From NCBI GenBank assembly GCA_900317745.1, contig ONHW01000013.1, positions 20,886 to 84,885 of the forward strand: a stretch of DNA of 64,000 bases, in the 5' to 3' direction. This DNA is from an uncultured Bacteroidales bacterium (GTDB lineage: Bacteria; Bacteroidota; Bacteroidia; Bacteroidales; Paludibacteraceae). Under the pieces are notes generated by a model. That model worked only from the letters and a program-made list of their open reading frames with translations, did no database searches and was not told where the DNA came from. Position numbers and translations under genes: made by a program. Positions 25,101 to 31,869 of this stretch are shown here, one piece after another (the first letter of the stretch is position 1; each line of letters opens with the position of its first letter).

Positions 25101-26679
25101 CATCACCGGTCTAACACCTGCACGCTCGTACCAGGTGCGTCTGTTGCCTGCATGCTCGGCTGAGGAGGAAAGCAACTGGACAACACCGGTGTTCTTCATG
25201 AGCAATTCGGTTGAGAGCACACCTTACTACAAGGATTTCGAGAGTGAGACTGCCGGCGAAGTACCGTTCAACTGGAGCAGGGTTTCGGCATCCGAATATC
25301 CGCAGATCAGTTATGACGCGTATGCTTATCATGATACGTTCGGAGAGAAAGGCAACAGTATCAAGTTCTACGGCACCAACGACCAGATCATCGTTCTGCC
25401 CGAGTTCAGCACCGCACTGCGGGATCTCAGCATCTCGCTACACTACCGCAACCGCGACTGCAAGATGGAGTTAGGTTACGTAGCCTCGGACGGCACTACG
25501 TTCACCGCTATCGCTACCCTGCCCAACCAGACAGGCTACGGCGAGTTCCCCTACGAGAAAGTGCTGAAGAACATCAATGCCTCGGCATACAAACTTGCTA
25601 TCCGCTACAGCGAAGCTACAGGAGCAAGTTCGCAGGCGTTCGTTGACAACGTGCGGGTAGAAGAGCCTACCTGCGGTCAGCCGGAAGCACTGACCTTAGG
25701 CACTGTTACTGCCAACAGCGTTGAACTGAGTTGGAGCGTATCGGAACTGGGCACAGAAACCCAATACCAGTATATCCTGCGCCCATGGAACGAAAGTAAT
25801 CCTAACTGGGCATCAGCAACTCTGCTCGATGGTGTACGCTCGATCAGCCGCAGCGGTCTGAGTGCCAACACGAATTACGAGTTCTACGTCCGTTCGTACT
25901 GCGATGGTAGCCACCAGAGCACGCCTGTACACATTGAGTTCAGGACAGAAATGCTTGAAGAGGTGTTTGAGGACATAGCTACCGCCACAGACAACCAAAC
26001 TCGTCTGGCAGCACTCGTAGGGCAGACGCTGAACATAACCATCAACCGTCCGCTGACGCTCAACGGAGACTACTGCACATTGACACTGCCGTTCAACCTG
26101 AGTGCGTCACAGATAGCCGATCCCGAATGTCCGTTGCACGGATTCGTGATCAAAGAGTTTGAGAGTTCGGAGGAGAAAGACGGAGCAGTGAACGTCTATC
26201 TGAATCAGGTATATGCCATTGAAGCCGGTAAACCGTACTTTGTACGCTACGGCGGTGCTCCATCCGACAGCCGACTCACTCCGTTGCAGTTCAAGAATGT
26301 AACGGTAGCATGCAGCACGCCTGTGGCAGCCGTTGACGAAGGCTTCACGCCGCACGGAGTATTCAACCCGTACAGCCTGATTGCCAATGATGCAAGCACC
26401 CTGTTCCTCTCGTCAGCCAACACATTGTACTATCCGTCAGCAGACGGCACGATGAACGGATTCCGTGCATACATCAAGGTGAGCGGCAGCATGGGCGCAC
26501 CTATACGCCGCGGTGCACCGGTACGTATCTGCGAACGCGAAAACGTGGCTACGGGCGTAATAGACAATAGTCAAAAGTCGAAAGTCGAAAGTCAAAAGTC
26601 GAAAGTGCTCATTGACGGACAGCTGCTGATCATACGTGACGGCAAGACGTACAACGCACAGGGACAACTGATCCGATAA
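22111..26679 (+). CDS. Large secreted FN3/beta-sandwich surface protein with C-terminal tail
   Basis: 1522 aa. Signal peptide about 1-26. Residues 27-188 form a beta-rich domain shared with the next two large proteins (TYNYN, LESDDRTLEGLYS, HTYNYFYSYKYD). Then FN3 modules (about 190-270, 448-525, 718-800, 950-1025, 1190-1290) alternate with about 150-residue beta-sandwich domains of MAM/cleaved-adhesin type (FETG...CWGEL, FVDNVSVHKEPTC). A C-terminal domain (about 1295-1485; LNGDYCTLTLPFNLS, AGKPYFVRYGG) follows, then a heptad-encoded SQKSKVESQKSK linker and the tail VLIDGQLLIIRDGKTYNAQGQLIR. No enzyme motif is seen. An adhesin or glycan-binding role at the cell surface is likely. It heads a four-gene co-directional cluster. 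Confidence 0.8.
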   Translation: MKIKQLFLSGLLTALLCVVGTNNVCGATYNYNTVIQSIEVIQSDAITTNQFTLNITQKGVNSGGSSYSSTMTMVLESDDRTLEGLYSTLSSATNKLKSADLIYSTNVRALNTTTSKFKINKVSDGHYSIGDPSSNTDCQLHFKQTSPSNNHTYNYFYSYKYDSGTSGTATTFNQFAFDFTPKYAVAPTSVSASAVGATTATIGWTSSESAWQYVCLPATTTLTEDLWTSNAVSVNTKSVNLTGLTPATRYKFYVISDRGASGTSVIVSTEFTTECETVSLPWSYGFETGVTNNQTPLCWGELKCTGSTNGYVQATTLAKKAGTYGLRIAGGRSSSSPKSEVIAVFPEFEEEISNLELSFYYKTDMDIIDPDWGNTIYGKLQLGYVTNPSNAATFVAVGEPLDQKSTFTPQTESIVMSSAPSGARFAILYTGGENLGFASIDDITVREKPACNKPAGVSAGSETAEGATITWNANGMSTWKLQVSEGDAASWGEEIDVATNSKELTGLNSNTLYYVRVKADCGGGSVSEWSDNVSFTTLCGTVSVSASASWNMDFEGLSDHIVPDCWDNSASTTTSSWGAGYIWGTYSRGGNTMLAMSNSSLDGGTALMNTPAIAIPNDGNTYELTFDHSNMAPVGNNLIVKISANGGAFADKGTYYPSGNVSSYPGTFTKATISLADYSGKTIKIQFFANPTSGTSSEGGAMFVDNVSVHKEPTCFAPTALTFSSLTSASAQVSWTNGGEESAWRLQYRTTEGSWSAEQVVSSKPYTLTGLSANTEYLVRVKSYCAADDQSEWSEVGSFTTLCAAASMPFSESFSSASELPSCWEATSTVSNGWSAYEKSGAYSVQLRTGSSGEAELRMPAINLSEAAILRFEWKNANGANANIYISTNGGTTKTLLANDLSNVHSDWTTKIFDLSTYTGETVLIYFKSQFSSINQYAYLDDIEVVARPCDMILNIQVTSGATISWIGNVKKLQYKTGSDAWSSVTIPSGEYSGPKTITGLTPARSYQVRLLPACSAEEESNWTTPVFFMSNSVESTPYYKDFESETAGEVPFNWSRVSASEYPQISYDAYAYHDTFGEKGNSIKFYGTNDQIIVLPEFSTALRDLSISLHYRNRDCKMELGYVASDGTTFTAIATLPNQTGYGEFPYEKVLKNINASAYKLAIRYSEATGASSQAFVDNVRVEEPTCGQPEALTLGTVTANSVELSWSVSELGTETQYQYILRPWNESNPNWASATLLDGVRSISRSGLSANTNYEFYVRSYCDGSHQSTPVHIEFRTEMLEEVFEDIATATDNQTRLAALVGQTLNITINRPLTLNGDYCTLTLPFNLSASQIADPECPLHGFVIKEFESSEEKDGAVNVYLNQVYAIEAGKPYFVRYGGAPSDSRLTPLQFKNVTVACSTPVAAVDEGFTPHGVFNPYSLIANDASTLFLSSANTLYYPSADGTMNGFRAYIKVSGSMGAPIRRGAPVRICERENVATGVIDNSQKSKVESQKSKVLIDGQLLIIRDGKTYNAQGQLIR
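26563..26604. repeat. GTCRAAA heptad linker in the FN3 protein gene
   Basis: Six 7-nt units (one GACAATA, then GTCRAAA) total 42 nt, encoding 14 in-frame residues directly before the C-terminal tail. Confidence 0.85.
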
Positions 26680-26710
26680 AAGAAAGGTAAATGTTAATCG
26701 CCTAAAGTAA

Positions 26711-26857
26711 ATGAACTGCATTATGAAAAAGCAATATATACAACCCCGGATAGAGGCACAAATGCTGCAAGGCACGCATTTTACCTGCGTTAGCAACAAC
26801 GGAGATCTCATATTCAGCAACCAGGGAGGTGACCCGAACAGCATGGATATATGGTAA
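26711..26857 (+). CDS. Small 44-48 aa peptide with terminal Trp
   Basis: The frame opens at ATG 26711 or, more typical, ATG 26723, and stops at 26855-26857. From the second start it begins MKKQYIQPRIEAQ, has a single Cys in the middle (FTCVSNNGD), then NQGGDPNSMDIW ending in Trp. Lys-Lys-x-Tyr-x-x-Pro openings, a mid Cys/Ser region and an acidic, Trp-ending tail recall small uncharacterised peptides that occur beside secreted proteins in Bacteroidales; that comparison is from memory. It has no signal peptide. It lies 31 bp after the FN3 gene and 51 bp before the next secreted protein, so it is probably co-transcribed. Function unknown; a peptide precursor or small regulator is possible. Confidence 0.6.
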   Translation: MNCIMKKQYIQPRIEAQMLQGTHFTCVSNNGDLIFSNQGGDPNSMDIW

Positions 26858-26908
26858 AGTATCCCCGTGTACTGCTTTAAGACCGAAACGAACATAACTA
26901 CACACAAT

Positions 26909-28429
26909 ATGAAGAAAACATCACTGATACTTGCGTTGTGCCTTGCCGTGATGGCAGGCAACGCCGCGACGTACAACTACCTGTGCGCCATAACCGAGTT
27001 GAGCGTTGACACGCTCGCCAGCAACAGCAAGAACCAGTTCACGCTCCAGTGGACGCAGAAGTGCAAGAACATAGCCGAGTACAGCAGCAAGCCTACCGGC
27101 ACATACACGACAACAGTGAAGCTCGTGCTGAACTCCGACGACCGCACGCTGGAGGGCACTTACACCACAGAAGGCGCGAGTCCCACGAGCAGCAGCGCTA
27201 ACGTTAACGACCAGACAATCAACCTGGTGACCTCTGAGTTGTACTACGGCAGCACGCGCCGCTTGCTGCGCACGGATTCGATATCCACGTTCACGATCAT
27301 CAAGATCGACGACACGCACTACGGCATTAGCGTAGGCAGGTTATGCTTCACGGCAGCCTCGCTGGCTGACCGCAACAAGCACACATACAACTACAACTAC
27401 TGCTATGCCGAAGAGGAGATACTGGTACAGGGCATAGACCCCAAGCCGTACATTTTCGGCTACGAGAGCGGCTACCAGGCACAGGTGCATAATTACGACA
27501 TGAGCGTTACGGGCATTGATGTAGAGCGTTCGGATACTGAGTTCGGCGCACGCCGTTACTTTGTAACGCTGAACTGCACGGGCACAAACCGCGAGACAGG
27601 TGCTGCGCACAACTACGAGGCGCAACTGGCTATCTATCCCACCGGCGAATCGATCGTCGGCTCGTTCGCCACACAGGGCAGCAGCGACATTCTGATGGCA
27701 ACGAACAGTTACATCAAGGACAACAACGCCGGCAAACTGCGTTACCTGTGCAACGACTCGCTGAGCACGATACAGATCAAGTTGAAAGGTGAGAACCAGT
27801 ACTCGTTCTACGGCGGCACGCTGCTGTGCGTGGATATGGACGCAAACTACAGCGCCGTATATGGCAAGAAACGTGTAGAGGCAGTACACTACTACCACTT
27901 CAGCGACAATGAGGGCGAGGGCGTACCCTTCGGTTGGGATGAAACGAACAAGACTGCCCAGCTGACCCCCACCAAGGTGACTGTCACGCCGGTGACGGAG
28001 AGTGAGGAGATTGTGGGTTACCAGTTGCTCGTAAAAGCGAACTCGGCAAACGGCATACAGTACGAGGCACTGCTGGATATAGACGCGGCTCTACTTGACG
28101 GCACGTTCAGCGTGAACGAGGGCACACTAACGCTGTGGTCGAAGGTCGGTCACGGTGCAGCAGAATCGTACGTGACAAACGGTGCCACCGTAAGCATCAC
28201 ACCGAAGACCGGCAACACCCACACCCTGTCGGCAAACCTGCTATGCGAGAACGGATACACCTATACCCTGCAGGCGTTCGACTTCAACTACGGCGAGGCT
28301 GTGGGAACAGGAGTAGAAAGTCAAGAGTCGAAAGTCGAAAGTCAAAAGTCGAAAGTGTTGCGCAACGGACAGTTGCTGATTATCCGTGACGGAAAGACCT
28401 ACAACGCACAAGGTGCACAACTGCAATGA
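26909..28429 (+). CDS. Secreted protein of three ~140-aa repeat domains, with tail
   Basis: 506 aa from the ATG at 26909 (MKKTSLILALC); the earlier in-frame ATG at 26867 gives no signal peptide. After the signal peptide (about 1-19) come three copies of a beta-rich domain (about 20-165, 175-320, 335-475). Shared features are a start of T/S-x-x-x-V-type strands, an L-x-G-T/S-F/Y hairpin (LEGTYTTEG, IVGSFATQG, LDGTFSVNEG), and an end with alternating Tyr (HTYNYNYCY, VHYYHF, YTYTLQAFDFNY). The first copy resembles the N-terminal domain of the FN3 protein. A GTCRAAA-coded linker and the tail VLRNGQLLIIRDGKTYNAQG follow. No known family or enzyme motif recognised. The stop overlaps the next start (ATGA), so the two are coupled. 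Confidence 0.72.
   Translation: MKKTSLILALCLAVMAGNAATYNYLCAITELSVDTLASNSKNQFTLQWTQKCKNIAEYSSKPTGTYTTTVKLVLNSDDRTLEGTYTTEGASPTSSSANVNDQTINLVTSELYYGSTRRLLRTDSISTFTIIKIDDTHYGISVGRLCFTAASLADRNKHTYNYNYCYAEEEILVQGIDPKPYIFGYESGYQAQVHNYDMSVTGIDVERSDTEFGARRYFVTLNCTGTNRETGAAHNYEAQLAIYPTGESIVGSFATQGSSDILMATNSYIKDNNAGKLRYLCNDSLSTIQIKLKGENQYSFYGGTLLCVDMDANYSAVYGKKRVEAVHYYHFSDNEGEGVPFGWDETNKTAQLTPTKVTVTPVTESEEIVGYQLLVKANSANGIQYEALLDIDAALLDGTFSVNEGTLTLWSKVGHGAAESYVTNGATVSITPKTGNTHTLSANLLCENGYTYTLQAFDFNYGEAVGTGVESQESKVESQKSKVLRNGQLLIIRDGKTYNAQGAQLQ
28313..28354. repeat. GTCRAAA heptad linker (second protein)
   Basis: Six 7-nt units (42 nt) encode a 14-residue ESQESKVESQKSK-type linker before the C-terminal tail. 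Confidence 0.85.
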
Positions 28430-30357
28430 AACGACTCGTACTGACCACACTCATCACTCTGGTTGCTGTACTGCACGCCGCAGCGGCATTCAACCTGACC
28501 GCATCGAGAGTGACGATTGAAGATATGACGGTTGACAAACCGAACTACTTCGTTACCGTGGCTGCCGCTACATCCACGGGCGAATATGAGGTAGCGTTTG
28601 ATATATGGCCGGGCAAGCAGTCACCGGTAGGCTCGTTTACGGCTGCGGAAAAGACGATCAGTTATGTCAGCAGTTACGTCCATAAGACGCGCGCGAACGG
28701 CAGCGCGGTGAACATGTGGTACTACCCTGAGCCGGATGCAACTATCAGTCTGACAATCACAAACAACGGCGACGGCACATGCAAGCTGAGCGGCTCGATA
28801 GACGCCACACGCAACGAGGTGACGTACACCTACGTAATTGCGCCGTACGACTTCGAGTACGATGCCGAGGATATACCCGAACCGCAGGAAGATCCGTACC
28901 GCTTTGAGCCGAAAGAAGTCACCTCGATACAGTTCAGCGCGGATGTGGTGAACTTCCGTCAGCGTGAGGGATACATCGAGATCACGCTCAACGAGATGGC
29001 TAACGAGACCTACAATTGGATTGAACTACGCCTGTTGTCGGACACAATGGCGTGGCAGGCAGGCACGTACGCAATAGACAACAGCGGCATAGCCGGTTCG
29101 CTGACCGCCTCCAAGGGTTACCTGGGCGGCACACGAGGCGATGATCCGTGCTACCTGGCTATACGTGCCGACAAGGAGAGCTGGGGACAATACACCCCGT
29201 ACTACCTCCAATCAGGCACGGTGGAGGTGAGTTACAACGCCGTGGGCGACACGATCATCGTGAGCGGCTCGGCACTGTCGTACAACGGCTCGACGGTTCA
29301 GTTCACGGCGCGCAGTTACAACATGTTGTTCGTACCCGAAGAGCAACCGCGCCAACCGGAGTTCGTCAATCTGGCTATCGACACCGTGCTGATCACTTAT
29401 CAGAGCGACCTGTCGGACAGCACGAAAGGCGAGTTCTACTACACGTTCAACTTCTTCAGCCGCGGCGGAGACTATCCGAACGTGCTGGTGGATATGATCC
29501 TGGACCAGCCTATGGCACTGACCGCCGGCACATACACGCTGGCTGACAACCAACTCATCGGACTGAACCTGTTCCAGAACCAGGAGGATTTCAATGCCGT
29601 GTTCTTCGGCGGTGAGCCGTACGTGTTCGCTACGGCAGCACTGACACTGAGCGAGGTGCAGGACGGCAAGTGGCAATACGCAATGCTCATAACCGACACC
29701 ATAGGCAGCGAATATACATTCGATTTTGCACAAGATCCGCATATCGTACACTACCCTATCCCCGTTGATCCGACCGAGGAGAAAGACAAGCCGTACATCG
29801 ACGAGCAGAAGACAGCCGTGACCGTCAGCGTGACCCTCGACTCGCTACTGTGGAACACGAAGTCGGTAAGCAAAGACGGCATATTGGATATCTACCTCAC
29901 GCAACAGAAAGCGGACGTTAACGGACTGAGAGCCTATCTGCATTTAGGGATGTACACCGACAGCGAGTACCCTGAGGCTGGTTCGTATGCCGTGAACGGC
30001 AGCGAAGAGAACGGCACGTTCAGCGCCTCGCTCGGACGGTTCGGGAACGTGCTTATCCCCTGCTACCTGCTGCTGATAGATGCCGAAGGCTGGGCGCACG
30101 CCGTGTGGTACATTGTGGACGGAACGATACGTATCGCTTACGACGCGCAGCAAGCGCCTGTACTGAGCGGTACATGCACCACGTACTTCGGTTCAACAAT
30201 CCACTTCACGTACGGAGATATAGATAACGGAGTGGAAGATGTTGTAGTCGAGAGTCAAAAGTCGAAAGTCAAAAGCAGGAAAGTGGTACGCGACGGACAA
30301 CTGCTGATCATACGTGACGGCAGGACGTACAACGCACAAGGACTGCAAGTCAAGTGA
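28426..30357 (+). CDS. Secreted protein of four ~140-aa repeat domains, with tail
   Basis: 643 aa. Signal peptide about 1-21 (MKRLVLTTLITLVAVLHAAAA). Four copies of the same beta-rich domain as the upstream gene follow (about 22-150, 160-305, 310-455, 470-605). Each has a strand starting T-x-x-x-V, a G-x-F/Y hairpin (SPVGSFTAAE, WQAGTYAID, LTAGTYTLAD, PEAGSYAVNG), a small-residue SSYV/PCYL strand, and a closing Y/F-rich strand (VTYTYVIAPYDFEY). A short GTCRAAA-coded linker leads to the tail VVRDGQLLIIRDGRTYNAQG. Its ATG overlaps the previous stop, so it should be made together with that protein. No enzyme motif. The domain could be a lipocalin- or carbohydrate-binding-like fold, but this is a guess. 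Confidence 0.72.
   Translation: MKRLVLTTLITLVAVLHAAAAFNLTASRVTIEDMTVDKPNYFVTVAAATSTGEYEVAFDIWPGKQSPVGSFTAAEKTISYVSSYVHKTRANGSAVNMWYYPEPDATISLTITNNGDGTCKLSGSIDATRNEVTYTYVIAPYDFEYDAEDIPEPQEDPYRFEPKEVTSIQFSADVVNFRQREGYIEITLNEMANETYNWIELRLLSDTMAWQAGTYAIDNSGIAGSLTASKGYLGGTRGDDPCYLAIRADKESWGQYTPYYLQSGTVEVSYNAVGDTIIVSGSALSYNGSTVQFTARSYNMLFVPEEQPRQPEFVNLAIDTVLITYQSDLSDSTKGEFYYTFNFFSRGGDYPNVLVDMILDQPMALTAGTYTLADNQLIGLNLFQNQEDFNAVFFGGEPYVFATAALTLSEVQDGKWQYAMLITDTIGSEYTFDFAQDPHIVHYPIPVDPTEEKDKPYIDEQKTAVTVSVTLDSLLWNTKSVSKDGILDIYLTQQKADVNGLRAYLHLGMYTDSEYPEAGSYAVNGSEENGTFSASLGRFGNVLIPCYLLLIDAEGWAHAVWYIVDGTIRIAYDAQQAPVLSGTCTTYFGSTIHFTYGDIDNGVEDVVVESQKSKVKSRKVVRDGQLLIIRDGRTYNAQGLQVK
30247..30274. repeat. GTCRAAA heptad linker (third protein)
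   Basis: Four 7-nt units (GTCRARA) run just before the C-terminal tail codons, followed by a partly decayed fifth. Confidence 0.8.
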
Positions 30358-30367
30358 TTGAATAGAT

Positions 30368-31249
30368 ATGAACACTATCTTTATCGTACTGCCTATACTC
30401 ACGCTGCTGATGTTCGACCTGGGTTTAGTACTCAAGCCGGAAGATTTCAGGCTCATTGTATCGCGGCCTAAGCCTGTGCTGGTCGGGTTGTTCGGGCAGA
30501 TCGTTCTGCTGCCGCTGATTGCGTGGGGAGTGATCTGTCTGGTGAACGCGCTCGGCGGTCAGCTGTCAGTGATCAGCTTATCTCCGCTGTTCGTGATCGG
30601 TATCATGCTGGTGGCGTGCAGCCCGGGCGGCAGTTCGAGCAACGTATTCTCAATGCTCGCCAAGGGCGACGTAGCACTGTCGGTGACACTAACGGCGTTC
30701 AGCAGTCTGATCACCCTGCTGACCCTGCCGTTGATCATGGCGTGGGTGACCGGCAGCGTAGGCGAGGCGGTGGATATACATTTGCCGGTAGGCAAACTGC
30801 TGGTGCAGAACATTGTGCTGATGGTAGTGCCTATATCCATAGGGTTTGTAGTTAACTTGTTCCACAGCCAGGCTGCCGAAAAGATTCACAACGTACTCAA
30901 GCGTATCGCTATGCCGGCACTGGTGCTGCTGGTGACGATCTTCTTCATTCAGCACCGCACCACCATAGCCGCGGAGTTTGCCTCGCTGGGACTCACAATG
31001 ACAGCCCTTATTCTCGCCAGCACAGGTTGCGGAGCGTTGCTGTCGTGGCTGCTGCGTCTGACGCAGAAGGAACGCCGCACACTGGTGATAGAGATAGGTA
31101 TGCAGAACGCCGCACAGGCAATCACCATAGCGTGCAGTCCGCTGATATTCAACAACGAGGTGATTGCTATCCCTGCTATCATCTACGCGCTAATGATGAA
31201 CCTGATCCTGCTCGCGTACGTAGGTATAACCAAACTGCAAAAGTCATGA
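30368..31249 (+). CDS. BASS-family (bile acid:sodium symporter-like) transporter
   Basis: 293 aa, nearly all hydrophobic, with about 9-10 transmembrane helices. Family markers: a first half with LMFDLGLVLKPEDF, then the conserved VACSPGGSSSNVFSMLAKGDVALSV segment and, in the second half, IEIGMQNAAQAI. These match the two crossover regions of BASS/SBF proteins, which carry organic anions (bile salts, 2-keto acids, pantoate and others) with sodium. The substrate cannot be read from sequence. It starts 10 bp after the repeat-domain protein and overlaps the HD-domain gene by ATGA, so it is probably co-transcribed with both, though a link in function is not evident. Confidence 0.85.
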   Translation: MNTIFIVLPILTLLMFDLGLVLKPEDFRLIVSRPKPVLVGLFGQIVLLPLIAWGVICLVNALGGQLSVISLSPLFVIGIMLVACSPGGSSSNVFSMLAKGDVALSVTLTAFSSLITLLTLPLIMAWVTGSVGEAVDIHLPVGKLLVQNIVLMVVPISIGFVVNLFHSQAAEKIHNVLKRIAMPALVLLVTIFFIQHRTTIAAEFASLGLTMTALILASTGCGALLSWLLRLTQKERRTLVIEIGMQNAAQAITIACSPLIFNNEVIAIPAIIYALMMNLILLAYVGITKLQKS

Positions 31250-31869
31250 ACCCCGACCTGCAACACTACATCGAGCAGACTATCCTGCCGCAGTACGATG
31301 CTTTTGATGGCGGTCACCGGCGCGACCATGCGCTGACGGTGATCGATGAGAGTCTGAAACTGGCGCAGCAGTACGGCGCCGACGAGCAGATGGCATACAC
31401 CATAGCCGCCTACCACGATCTCGGGCTGCGTATCGACCGAGAGTTGCATCATATACACTCCGGCGAGATTATGATGGCTGACCGAACGCTCCGGCAGTGG
31501 TTCACAGAGGAGCAGTTGCACGTAATGAAGGAAGCCGTGGAAGACCACCGTGCGAGCGGCAAGAACCCGCCACGTACGATCTACGGTGCTATCGTAGCAG
31601 AAGCCGACAGGCAGATCGAGCCGCTGACAGTCATACACCGCACAATGGCATACAGCGCCAAACTCTACCCTGGCGGTGATTTCAACACTTTATACGAACG
31701 CAGTCTGGAACATCTGCATGAGAAATACGCCGAAGGCGGCTACATGCGCCTGTGGCTGAACAGCGAACGCAACGTTCGCGGACTGAACGAACTGCGAGCT
31801 ATCATTCGCAACGAAGAGCACCTGCGCAGTTTATGCCGCGAGTGGTACGACGCACAGGCTAAGAGTTAG
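31246..31869 (+). CDS. HD-domain phosphohydrolase
   Basis: 207 aa from the ATG at 31246, which overlaps the BASS stop codon; the open frame upstream is antisense-like shadow. The metal-binding HD pattern is visible: HRRDHALTVIDES near residue 24, then IAAYHDLGLRIDRE (the His-Asp pair), HHIHSGEIMM, and a later VEDHRASG and VAEADRQIEP. Such proteins hydrolyse phosphoesters, often of nucleotides; this one is too short to carry extra regulatory domains. The gene converges on tex and the two overlap by 11 bp, with both stop codons lying in one palindrome. Confidence 0.82.
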   Translation: MNPDLQHYIEQTILPQYDAFDGGHRRDHALTVIDESLKLAQQYGADEQMAYTIAAYHDLGLRIDRELHHIHSGEIMMADRTLRQWFTEEQLHVMKEAVEDHRASGKNPPRTIYGAIVAEADRQIEPLTVIHRTMAYSAKLYPGGDFNTLYERSLEHLHEKYAEGGYMRLWLNSERNVRGLNELRAIIRNEEHLRSLCREWYDAQAKS

